Translations under genes and position numbers: made by a program
From: an uncultured Clostridia bacterium
Lineage (GTDB): Bacteria; Bacillota; Clostridia; Oscillospirales; Oscillospiraceae
Length of the DNA stretch: 7,841 nucleotides
NCBI GenBank assembly: GCA_947176425.1
Contig: CAMWQV010000081.1
Span: 1-7,841, forward strand
Direction of reading: 5' to 3'
Notes under the pieces: generated by a model
Database searches by the model: none
What the model was told of the DNA's origin: nothing
What the model saw: only the letters and a program-made list of their open reading frames with translations
Part shown: positions 1-6,974 of the stretch, piece after piece
Layout: every line of letters starts with the position of its first letter
Numbering within the stretch: position 1 is the stretch's first letter

Positions 1-314
1 CTATTCAGTATATCCGTTCGCATCATGTTATTATAAATTGTATCTGCTGCCATCAAAAATGGCGGTGGAGTGTAGTATGTTCCAACAATCTCGTCCAGAA
101 ATAAATTAGCACCGTCTAAGCTGAGATCCAATAAAAGGAATGCGGTTACTTGTAATTTCAAACTTCGGACGGCCTGCCGTACATCTTCAGCTAATGTGAC
201 GTCTATTCCGCTATGTGTCAGCGCATCCCTTAATATGTCCCTCTGTGTACTATCGGACAGCACAATTAGAATATCTTGCCGTATTAAGATCCCCTCCCGT
301 CTACCTTTGGCCAT
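1..314 (-). CDS. Response-regulator-like receiver domain protein, partial (runs off left edge)
   Basis: An open frame of 104 codons enters from the left edge without a stop; the C-terminal part lies outside the window. From codon 14 the protein reads DILIVLSDSTQRDILRDAL, followed by an alternating helix/strand pattern and FLLLDLSLDG. This matches the first three beta strands of a CheY-type receiver, with Asp63 (numbered from the ATG at 314) as the likely phospho-acceptor. The acidic pocket after strand 1 has one Asp (LSD) rather than the usual pair, so phosphorylation is uncertain. An output domain, perhaps winged-helix, would lie beyond the edge. The start is doubtful: the ATG at 314 has no ribosome site, while GGGAGGGG (about 291-298) sits six bases before an ATA codon at 284-282 that would give RQDILIVL. 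The codons ATA, TTA and AGG are frequent, unlike in the neighbouring manA gene, which suggests a different origin, perhaps mobile-element cargo. The family assignment is inference from pattern. Confidence 0.6.
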   Translation of the reverse strand, partial: MAKGRREGILIRQDILIVLSDSTQRDILRDALTHSGIDVTLAEDVRQAVRSLKLQVTAFLLLDLSLDGANLFLDEIVGTYYTPPPFLMAADTIYNNMMRTDILN

Positions 315-326
315 ACCGCAATTTGT

Positions 327-419
327 TTATAACGTTGTATTCTTATTTCCTGTTACTTGATAAACTGATCGTGTTTCATTTGTATTCTGACTTCCAAAAT
401 CAACCTTCAGCATCTTCAT
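327..419 (-). CDS. Possible 30-residue small ORF
   Basis: Between the end of manA-ROK and the response-regulator-like frame is a short ATG-to-TAA frame coding for 30 mostly polar residues (MKMLKVDFGSQ at the start, NKNTTL at the end). It starts 13 bases after the manA-ROK stop and ends 12 bases before the next ATG. There is no convincing ribosome site, and I recognise no family. Its AT-rich codons match the response-regulator frame and not manA. It may be a real small protein, a gene remnant, or chance; it is listed because it fills the only gap here and is too short for ordinary gene callers. Confidence 0.2.
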   Translation of the reverse strand: MKMLKVDFGSQNTNETRSVYQVTGNKNTTL

Positions 420-432
420 AACCTGAAAAACG

Positions 433-2517
433 TTAAACTAAATTGGCAGCCCCCAAAGTTCCTGCTTTCCGGCCCAAAATCCCGGCTTTGACCTCCGGCA
501 TGGGGGTATGTTCACCGCCAAAGGATTTGCTTTGGACGCTCTCTATCAAAGGTTCCAGCCAAGTCTCGCCAAAAGCAGCTAAATTTCCACCAATTACTAC
601 TTTTTGTGGATGGAGGATATTGACCAGATTCACGACACCTGTACTGAGACGGCGGATATAGCCGTCGGCCAGATCTTTTGCCTTCCCATCCCCTTCACTG
701 GCTGTCTTCCACAGTTCTTCCCACTCCATAGGAGTCCCCAGCTTTTCCTCCGTTTCTTTTCGCAGGGCAGTGACAGAAACATAAGCCTCCAAACATCCCT
801 TACGGCCACAGGAACACGTTCTGCCGTCCTCCTCAATAACCATGTGCCCAAACTCAGTCCCATCATGGAGGATATTGACCAGATTCACGACACCTGTACT
901 GAGACGGCGGATATAGCCGTCGGCCAGATCTTTTGCCTTCCCATCCCCTTCACTGGCTGTCTTCCACAGTTCTTCCCACTCCATAGGAGTCCCCAGCTTT
1001 TCCTCCGTTTCTTTTCGCAGGGCAGTGACAGAAACATAAGCCTCCAAACATCCCTTACGGCCACAGGAACACGTTCTGCCGTCCTCCTCAATAACCATGT
1101 GCCCAAACTCAGTCCCATCATACAGTTGTCCGCTGTGTACCAAACCGCTGCCGACACCCCTGCCAACAGTAAGCAGCAGGACATCATCACTGCCCCTGGC
1201 AGCACCGGCAGCCATCTCGCCCAGTACCGCACAGTCAGCGTTGTTGGCTGCATGAATGGGGACCGGTAGCTGTTCTGCCAGAAGTTCCACCACAGGTACG
1301 TCTTTCCAGCCAATATTGTTGGAGTATTTTACCACGCCATTGTCCACGATTCCAGCCACACCAACGCCTACATTAGCACACAGATCCAGATCAATATGAT
1401 TCTCCTCCAGCAGCGTCAGAACCATGTTCCCTGCATCCCGAATGGCCTGTTCCGGCGATTCGGTGTTGAAGGGCAGTTCCCGATAGGCAACAAACTGTTG
1501 TTCCCCATCCACCAGACCAACCTTAGTATACCGGCCTCCAATATCGATCCCCGCACGCACCATATCCGTCTTGTCGCGAATGATGGTAATCAAAGCGTCA
1601 CAGCTGCCTTCCACAGTATACATACCGCTGCCAGCAGGCAGGAAAAAGCTGTCTCCCTTCTGATAGGGAACGGCCTCACCGTCACAAACAATCTTCCCGG
1701 TTCCATTCATAATGAGAATGCTGACAAAGGACTCCTCTCCCACAGCACCTTCTACTTTGCGCATGACGCAGCCATCCAAGTTCAGCCTGTCTACCGTAAA
1801 GTAGTCACAGTCTGCCACATGAGGATAACTTCTGCCGCTGCGCAGGATAGGTACCCGGTTGGTTACAGCTAGAGCCTTTTCGATATGCAGATCCCGCTTT
1901 TTGCCATCCTTTCCCACGCGTCCATAATCATAAACACGGTAGGTCACATTAGAGTTCTGCTGGATCTCTGCGATCAGGATACCAGCGCCAATCGCATGGA
2001 TCGTCCCCGACTCAATAAAGAGTACGTCTCCTTTTTGAACGGGAACGGCGTTGAGTACATCCAGGAGCGTGTCCTCCCGAATTCGCCGGGCAAATTCCTC
2101 TTGACTGACCTCTCGCTTGAAGCCATAGTACAGAAAGGAATTAGGGGCGGCATCCATCACATACCACATCTCGGTCTTGCCGTACTGATGCTCCTCGGCT
2201 AAGGCATACCTGTTGCCGGGATGTACCTGAACAGAAAGATTCTGGCTGGCATCAATAAATTTGACCAGGATGGGAAAATCACGAAACCTCCGGCAGTGAG
2301 TCCCAAGCACCCGGCTGCCATTTTTCTGAATGTATTCAGCCAGTGTCTTTCCTTTGTTGGGACCGTTCATAATGGTTGATGGACCGTCCGGGTGGCAAGA
2401 AAGTACCCATGCCTCGGCTAAAATGTCCTTGTCATACTGGATACCATACTCATCCGCCAGTCTGTGACCACCCCAAATATAGTCTTTGCAACAGGGTTTC
2501 AATTTCAAAACACTCAA
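433..2517 (-). CDS. manA: Mannose-6-phosphate isomerase (class I) fused to ROK-family kinase-like domain, with internal duplication
   Basis: This is a 694-residue cytoplasmic two-domain protein. Residues 1-318 are a class I ManA, interconverting mannose-6-phosphate and fructose-6-phosphate. IWGG near the N-terminus, VQVHP (Gln97, His99), KTEMWY (Glu116) and SGTIHAIG (His174) give the zinc site, and YRVYDY carries the expected Arg194. Residues 319-694 are a ROK fold, opening MVRAGIDIGG, with GHxxxxxxxxxCxCGxxGCLEA zinc motifs. Without its 85-residue internal repeat (467-551 and 552-636) the ROK part would be about 290 residues, normal for the family. Expected ROK residues appear changed: DIGGR for DIGGT (Arg329), VGRGVG for GTGIG (Arg453), NNAD for NDAN (Asn426), so kinase activity is doubtful. 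No ribosome site precedes Met319, so the fusion looks genuine. The start is TTG, supported by GAGGTG seven bases upstream. The neighbouring mannanase fits a mannose catabolic role. The isomerase call is firm; the kinase substrate is unknown. Confidence 0.9.
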   Translation of the reverse strand: MSVLKLKPCCKDYIWGGHRLADEYGIQYDKDILAEAWVLSCHPDGPSTIMNGPNKGKTLAEYIQKNGSRVLGTHCRRFRDFPILVKFIDASQNLSVQVHPGNRYALAEEHQYGKTEMWYVMDAAPNSFLYYGFKREVSQEEFARRIREDTLLDVLNAVPVQKGDVLFIESGTIHAIGAGILIAEIQQNSNVTYRVYDYGRVGKDGKKRDLHIEKALAVTNRVPILRSGRSYPHVADCDYFTVDRLNLDGCVMRKVEGAVGEESFVSILIMNGTGKIVCDGEAVPYQKGDSFFLPAGSGMYTVEGSCDALITIIRDKTDMVRAGIDIGGRYTKVGLVDGEQQFVAYRELPFNTESPEQAIRDAGNMVLTLLEENHIDLDLCANVGVGVAGIVDNGVVKYSNNIGWKDVPVVELLAEQLPVPIHAANNADCAVLGEMAAGAARGSDDVLLLTVGRGVGSGLVHSGQLYDGTEFGHMVIEEDGRTCSCGRKGCLEAYVSVTALRKETEEKLGTPMEWEELWKTASEGDGKAKDLADGYIRRLSTGVVNLVNILHDGTEFGHMVIEEDGRTCSCGRKGCLEAYVSVTALRKETEEKLGTPMEWEELWKTASEGDGKAKDLADGYIRRLSTGVVNLVNILHPQKVVIGGNLAAFGETWLEPLIESVQSKSFGGEHTPMPEVKAGILGRKAGTLGAANLV
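610..864 (-). repeat. 255-bp tandem duplication, copy encoding residues 552-636
   Basis: This is the promoter-distal copy of a direct tandem repeat inside the ROK half of manA-ROK. I compared it base by base with 865-1119 and found no difference. It encodes 85 residues from DGTEFGHM to VVNLVNILH, including a full set of ROK zinc ligands (His558, Cys568, Cys570, Cys575). After it the normal sequence resumes as PQKVVIGG. Confidence 0.97.
865..1119 (-). repeat. 255-bp tandem duplication, copy encoding residues 467-551
   Basis: This is the promoter-proximal copy, joined directly to the other copy. Identity continues two bases further (AT at 865-866 equals AT at 1120-1121), so the junction has a 2-bp microhomology. 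The unit is 85 codons exactly, so the frame is kept. Zinc ligands are His473, Cys483, Cys485 and Cys490; Glu470 in GTEFGH matches the ROK sugar-contacting Glu. Perfect identity implies a very recent event, an assembly error, or active homogenisation. Confidence 0.97.
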
Positions 2518-2524
2518 TTTTTAT

Positions 2525-2530
2525 CACCTC
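2525..2530 (-). promoter_or_regulatory. Ribosome binding site deciding the TTG start of manA-ROK
   Basis: On the minus strand GAGGTG lies seven bases before TTG at 2517-2515. No in-frame ATG near this position fits better, and the residues from the TTG (SVLKLKPCCKDYIWGG) match the normal ManA N-terminus. A TTG start usually lowers translation. Confidence 0.75.
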
Positions 2531-2564
2531 AAAATACCTACTATCGAATATCATTTACGCTGAA

Positions 2565-2600
2565 GTTGTCGCCCCAGCCGCTGAGCAGTGGAGCGACAAC
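2565..2600 (-). promoter_or_regulatory. Strong 12-bp RNA hairpin in the mannanase-manA spacer
   Basis: Read on the minus strand, the arm GTTGTCGCTCCA (2600-2589) pairs with TGGGGCGACAAC (2576-2565) over 12 bp, with one U-G wobble and a 12-base loop. The wobble becomes a C-A mismatch on the plus strand, so the structure favours the transcribed minus strand. No U-run follows, so it is not a classical terminator in that direction. It lies 47 bases before the manA start and could be a processing or mRNA-stability element between the two genes, or a leader structure of manA. Confidence 0.55.
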
Positions 2601-2612
2601 GATTGTTTTCTT

Positions 2613-2698
2613 AGACCTGTTCGAAAACCATAAATTATCTGCCATTTCAAGTATATCAGTCCTCTGAATGTAATTAAAAACAGTTCCCGAACAGGTCT
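2613..2698. mobile_element. 86-bp MITE-like element with terminal inverted repeats
   Basis: The ends AGACCTGTTCG (2613-2623) and CGAACAGGTCT (2688-2698) are perfect 11-bp inverted repeats, and three further bases match after two mismatches. Both sides carry CTT (2610-2612 and 2699-2701), consistent with a 3-bp target duplication. The interior is AT-rich and holds no gene. The ends resemble those of IS5-type elements in my recollection, but the parent cannot be named from this window. It lies right after the mannanase stop and could also fold in the transcript. Confidence 0.5.
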
Positions 2699-2712
2699 CT
2701 TGTAAGAATAGA

Positions 2713-5700
2713 TTAGCTCGCAGTATTTTGGCAAAACCGCATCAAAATTGTTGCGGCCTCCGCACGAGTAACAGGTCCTATGGGATTTAGGGTGCCGTTA
2801 GAGCCGGACAACAGACCAGAAACGGTTGCCCAGCGAACTGCATCCATAGCCCAAGGAGACACTGTGCCGCTGTCAAGGAACTGATTGAGCGAACCATTCG
2901 AGACGGGACTGCCTGCATAACGCCACAGCATAGTCACCATTTGTTCCCGCGTCATTTTTTCCAGCGCGCCGGTACCGTCAGAGATGCCGCTGCTGACAGC
3001 CCAGGCCATACTCTTTTCATACCAGGCCATGCCTCCGGATGTATCTGCATGACTCATCCGGGCCAGTATGGTCCATAACATCGCACGGTTCATTGTGGTA
3101 TCAGGAGAGAATGTACTCGCTGCAGTTCCGGTCATCAAACCACGACCGCTGACATACTGAACTGCGTCAGAATACCAGCTTCCGGATGGCACATCTATGT
3201 ATGACACTCTCTGGGTTGGCTGACCAGGAGAGGAGGGCGGTGTGGAAGGTTCAGCAGGATCGGATGGCGTGGATGAGGTAGACGGGGTAGATGGAGTTGT
3301 TGGGGTGGAGGAGGTAGAAGGCTTGGGTTTTGTGTTGTTGCTGGACGGCCTGCTGCTATATGCAGTAAAGACGGCCTCTATGGTGTGATTTTCCGTTATA
3401 TCTGCGAAGGTATAGGAGCTGACGGCCCCCACAGATTTTCCGTCCACCTTTACGTCCAAAACTCTATATCCGTACTGCGCGTTGATCGAAAAGCTCTGAT
3501 CCTCGCCCTTTTTCACGTTAACACTCCCGCTGGGACTAATAGAACCGCCGGTACCTGCGGAGGCAGTAATTGTGAAAGTTTGAGATGCAGGCGGTTCTGG
3601 AGTGCTGCCCGACGTCTCAAAAACAGGTTCGGTGCAGTCTGAAGAAACGGCAGTAATTTTGTCATACCAAATACTGCCATTGACAATACCGTCAACAAAG
3701 CAATCATTCTCGACTGCGTTTACCCACAGACCGAAGCTACTGACAGAATCACGGTCTTCGATCAGTCCGCCCTTCGGATTGCCCGCAGTGTCACGCTGGC
3801 AAAATTCGGAGAATGGGATGGTAACCAAAGTAGGCTGACCAGCACGGGCATTGTACTCATCGTACAAATTCAAATAGACCTCATAGACAGTATTTGCCTG
3901 AATCTGAATTACTGTTTTCTGCTGTTTTCCGTCTGGAATTGTCCAGAATTGGAGGGCATTGCAGTCAGACCAATCTACTTCTTTGGTAATCGTCGCACCA
4001 GCCCAGCCATTTGTTGTTTCAGAATAATCAAATTTCAGAGCGTAACCACCCTGAGCGCTTTCGCTGTCTAAGGACAGATTGATACTGCATCCAGTATCTT
4101 TATTTGTGGCCCATTCTCGTACCAACAAATCATTTGAACCACTGTAAGAGTCAAAGTCATCAATAAGATACGGATCTTTTTCTGCTGCAGGAATATTATA
4201 AATTTCATTCTGTTCCGACAGAAGCACACCGTCTGCCAACAGACTTATTGTTCCTGTAGCACTTTCACCCAGAGAAGTCAAAGCAGCTGCGGTTAGCTTC
4301 GCATAGTAGTATGGAGTACCTGTACTCTGGGTTGCATTCAATGTGATAGAATTTGCTGTACCCGTCAAACGGAACGTCACGGCTTCTGGGGAGCCGGTAA
4401 TGCGGGCCACAAGGTCCGTTCCTTCTAAAATACGCCGACCGCCTACAGGACTGACGATATAACCGGTAACATCTTCAGAATTTTCCACAGTTATATCCCA
4501 GCTCCCTCTGGTCAGAACATTCTGCTGATTAGACGCAAAGATAGAACGGGGATCATTAAAGAAATTGATGAAGTAATCCATCATTTCGTGACCATGCTTC
4601 ACACCATTATTGATCGACTTGACATAAGGCATATAGAAGCCGCCGCTGCTTTCGCCAAAGTTTGCCCATAACAAGAAATAGGAGGCTCTGCTTTCAGATA
4701 CAATATCCAAAATATCCTGATACCAGTCTTTGTACTCATTCCCGCTACGCCGCAGCGCTTTATCGGGAGTATCGCCCAGATCCGGTTCCGCTGCGCCGGT
4801 CTCCGTTACAGCAGCCAGCTTACCGTGTTCTGCTGCGAAATCACAGACCAGTTCCAACTCCTCAATAAATTGACCGATCCAGAGATCGTCTTTGCTGCGG
4901 GGGCTGGTATGGTACATATCAAAGCCGACCATATCTACATAGGCATCGCCGGGATAGCGTTCCTCGTATTCCGCCAGGTTCTCCGCCTCGCTGCCGGGGC
5001 CATAGACGTAGATCAGGTTATGTACATCCTTCTCGTCCCGCAGATATTCCACTGTATACCGGAAGATATTTTTGTAGGTTTCCGCATCGCAGAAAGCCTT
5101 TCCCCACCAGAACCAACTGCCAGTATTCTCATGGAAGGGCCGGAACAGAATCGCACCGTCCACCTGATGGGCAAAATCGGCAATCAAATCCAGGAAAGCA
5201 TTATATTCGGTATTGTACGCACCTCCGGGAAGAATCTCATTGGCAACATCTCCCGTCAGATCGTTCGGGGTATATACACTGAAGTCATAGGCCGCATAAG
5301 ATGGATCACCTTCCTGCGCTTCTAATTTTCTGATATTGGAGAAATTCGGAGTATGGCTGGAAAGAGTGACAATAGCACCCTGCTCAATATTCCAGTTTGC
5401 CAGAATAGCAGCCGCCCGGACCCGGTTTTCGGGCGTATCTTCCAAAGTCTGGTTTGGGAACATTTTATTGTGCTGCTCGTTTATATTGTATTCGTTGCCC
5501 ACCAGACTGAGCGTATCAAAGCCAACAATACCAGCATAAGAACCGGTTACATCACATATATCAGACCAGGACTCACCGGAACCGGCTTTCTGCCAAGTGC
5601 TGTCCTGATGACCGAAAATCGCACTCTTGGATTCCCCAACGGCTTGCAGATAAGCGTAGAGCTTCCGGGTGCTGGCATCGGCATTGCTGTCCGCCATTTT

Positions 5701-6969
5701 GATTGTGGACGGAATGCTGGTTTCCATCTTTTTGCCGCCTTGCATATATGTGACCAGCATTCCGCCAGAAGTGGATATTTCTCTGTCATCAGCGGGTTCT
5801 ACTGTAGCGTCAACATAGATGTCATCCACATCTGCCGCAGAAAAGGTAATATTATCCAGAAAAACCGGTCCCTGATAGGATGTCTTGCTGCCGACGATAC
5901 CGAGGGTCCAATCTGTTACAGAATCGGAGGTAATGGGATAGAAGTCAATCTTAAAGACTGCTTTTTTCAGACCACTACCGAAATCCGAAGCGTTTTCGGT
6001 ATTTACTGCTGCGTCAACACCGGAAATATTCGCGCTGTCAGAAGAAAATTTGATTTTCAGCGTACCGTCCAGCATAGCAGGATCGAAAATCACGTCCATT
6101 GTCAGCGTATTCGCACCCCGCAGTGGAAGTCCCGCCTCGTTGTCATACTTGACTTTTGCTTCAGACCAGTCTTCGCCTGCGTTTCCGGAATAATCCACAT
6201 TCAGCCAGAGCATACCATCTTCCCAATTGATTTCACACTGTTCAGGCTGATAATTGTATCCGTCGATTGCGGACCAGCCGTTAATATCCTCGTCAAAGGT
6301 CAGTGTAACGGGAAGTTCTTCTCCTGGTTGAACTGGGGGCTGCTCAGACACGGATGATTTTAGGATGGAGATGTTATCCAGCCAGATAGGACCGCTGTAT
6401 GTGGTGTTGCATCCAATCACACAGACCGCCCAATCCCTTATGGCACTGGCAGAAATCTTATTGAACAGAATTTCTGCGGAGACTATCGACTGTCCGCCGC
6501 CAATCTCTTCAGCAGCAGAGGTATCTAACGTGATATCTGTATCAACACCCGCATCACCAGAATAGATTTTGATTTTCAGCTCACCGTCAGTCAGCCGGTC
6601 CGTCTCATAAATTACATCCAAGCGCATACAGTCAGCGCCGGAAAAATCCTGTCCTGGATCGTTCCAGCTGCATACGGCGACTTGTGCCCAGCTGTTGTCA
6701 CCATCATGGGAATAATCGACATCCAGCCGAAGCATATCGTTCTCAGCAGTTACTGTGCAGGGATTGCCGTGATAGCTGCTGTCCCAGCCGTCGCCGTAGT
6801 ACCAACCCTCAAGATCATTCTCAAAGGTCCACTGGCTGATTATATCGCGGTTATTTTCATTATCTATGGCCAACGCAGTCAGGCTCAAACCGGAAAAGCA
6901 GCTGAGCGTCATCGCCATACACAGCAGCCCTGCGGTCAGTCGTCTTGCCGCATTTTTGATTTTGCTCAT
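2713..6969 (-). CDS. Secreted, S-layer-anchored multimodular GH26 endo-beta-mannanase
   Basis: This is a 1418-residue extracellular enzyme predicted to cut beta-1,4-mannan at the cell surface. Residues 1-34 form a signal peptide (charged MSKIKNAARR, hydrophobic core, cleavage after ALA). Two homologous carbohydrate-binding modules follow (about 43-204 and 222-377), both opening TF(E/D)xDxxGW and ending GPxxLDNI, resembling mannan-binding CBM23/CBM27. GH26 spans about 431-812: FGHQD (452-456), acid/base Glu614 in RPFHE, WFWWG (619-623), nucleophile Glu723 in VTETG. Then come an Ig-like domain (822-926), a CBM11/23-like module (932-1110), a bacterial-repeat (Flg_new_2-like) domain (1131-1203), a Ser/Thr/Pro linker (1204-1252) and three SLH repeats (1256-1413) with Arg1295, Arg1341 and Arg1402. 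The start at 6969 is chosen over an ATG 18 codons upstream because AAGGAAG precedes it and the signal peptide begins there. The upstream gene ends 53 bases away, implying cotranscription. GH26 also includes lichenases and xylanases; the manA neighbour favours mannan. Confidence 0.92.
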   Translation of the reverse strand: MSKIKNAARRLTAGLLCMAMTLSCFSGLSLTALAIDNENNRDIISQWTFENDLEGWYYGDGWDSSYHGNPCTVTAENDMLRLDVDYSHDGDNSWAQVAVCSWNDPGQDFSGADCMRLDVIYETDRLTDGELKIKIYSGDAGVDTDITLDTSAAEEIGGGQSIVSAEILFNKISASAIRDWAVCVIGCNTTYSGPIWLDNISILKSSVSEQPPVQPGEELPVTLTFDEDINGWSAIDGYNYQPEQCEINWEDGMLWLNVDYSGNAGEDWSEAKVKYDNEAGLPLRGANTLTMDVIFDPAMLDGTLKIKFSSDSANISGVDAAVNTENASDFGSGLKKAVFKIDFYPITSDSVTDWTLGIVGSKTSYQGPVFLDNITFSAADVDDIYVDATVEPADDREISTSGGMLVTYMQGGKKMETSIPSTIKMADSNADASTRKLYAYLQAVGESKSAIFGHQDSTWQKAGSGESWSDICDVTGSYAGIVGFDTLSLVGNEYNINEQHNKMFPNQTLEDTPENRVRAAAILANWNIEQGAIVTLSSHTPNFSNIRKLEAQEGDPSYAAYDFSVYTPNDLTGDVANEILPGGAYNTEYNAFLDLIADFAHQVDGAILFRPFHENTGSWFWWGKAFCDAETYKNIFRYTVEYLRDEKDVHNLIYVYGPGSEAENLAEYEERYPGDAYVDMVGFDMYHTSPRSKDDLWIGQFIEELELVCDFAAEHGKLAAVTETGAAEPDLGDTPDKALRRSGNEYKDWYQDILDIVSESRASYFLLWANFGESSGGFYMPYVKSINNGVKHGHEMMDYFINFFNDPRSIFASNQQNVLTRGSWDITVENSEDVTGYIVSPVGGRRILEGTDLVARITGSPEAVTFRLTGTANSITLNATQSTGTPYYYAKLTAAALTSLGESATGTISLLADGVLLSEQNEIYNIPAAEKDPYLIDDFDSYSGSNDLLVREWATNKDTGCSINLSLDSESAQGGYALKFDYSETTNGWAGATITKEVDWSDCNALQFWTIPDGKQQKTVIQIQANTVYEVYLNLYDEYNARAGQPTLVTIPFSEFCQRDTAGNPKGGLIEDRDSVSSFGLWVNAVENDCFVDGIVNGSIWYDKITAVSSDCTEPVFETSGSTPEPPASQTFTITASAGTGGSISPSGSVNVKKGEDQSFSINAQYGYRVLDVKVDGKSVGAVSSYTFADITENHTIEAVFTAYSSRPSSNNTKPKPSTSSTPTTPSTPSTSSTPSDPAEPSTPPSSPGQPTQRVSYIDVPSGSWYSDAVQYVSGRGLMTGTAASTFSPDTTMNRAMLWTILARMSHADTSGGMAWYEKSMAWAVSSGISDGTGALEKMTREQMVTMLWRYAGSPVSNGSLNQFLDSGTVSPWAMDAVRWATVSGLLSGSNGTLNPIGPVTRAEAATILMRFCQNTAS
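3214..3360 (-). repeat. Low-complexity Ser/Thr/Pro linker of the mannanase
   Basis: This stretch encodes residues 1204-1252 (numbered from the start at 6969), built from short units such as STPTTPSTPSTSSTPSDP. It is a flexible spacer between the enzyme part and the SLH anchor. The repetitive DNA could vary in length between strains. Confidence 0.85.
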
Positions 6970-6974
6970 TTTGT

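Noticed and set aside
604..1269. 221-codon plus-strand open frame across the duplication
   Set aside because: It is antisense to manA-ROK and exists only because both copies of the 255-bp repeat are open in that frame; the protein is low in recognisable features and has no ribosome site.
885..1313. 142-codon and 78-codon minus-strand frames sharing an identical C-terminus
   Set aside because: These are an alternative frame of the duplicated DNA inside manA-ROK; their shared sequence only reflects the repeat.
1396..2202. Plus-strand frames of 158 and 105 codons
   Set aside because: They are antisense to the ManA domain and have no ribosome site or recognisable motif.
3214..3360. CRISPR-like short repeats
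   Set aside because: The short repeats are codons of a Ser/Thr/Pro linker, without fixed unit length or spacers.
4825..5325. 166-codon plus-strand frame with hydrophobic stretches
   Set aside because: It is antisense to the GH26 catalytic core, including the RPFHE and WFWWG codons, so it is a shadow.
5353..6357. 334-codon plus-strand open frame
   Set aside because: It lies wholly antisense to the CBM and GH26 coding region of the mannanase, whose motifs are unmistakable; the plus-strand protein shows no domain pattern.
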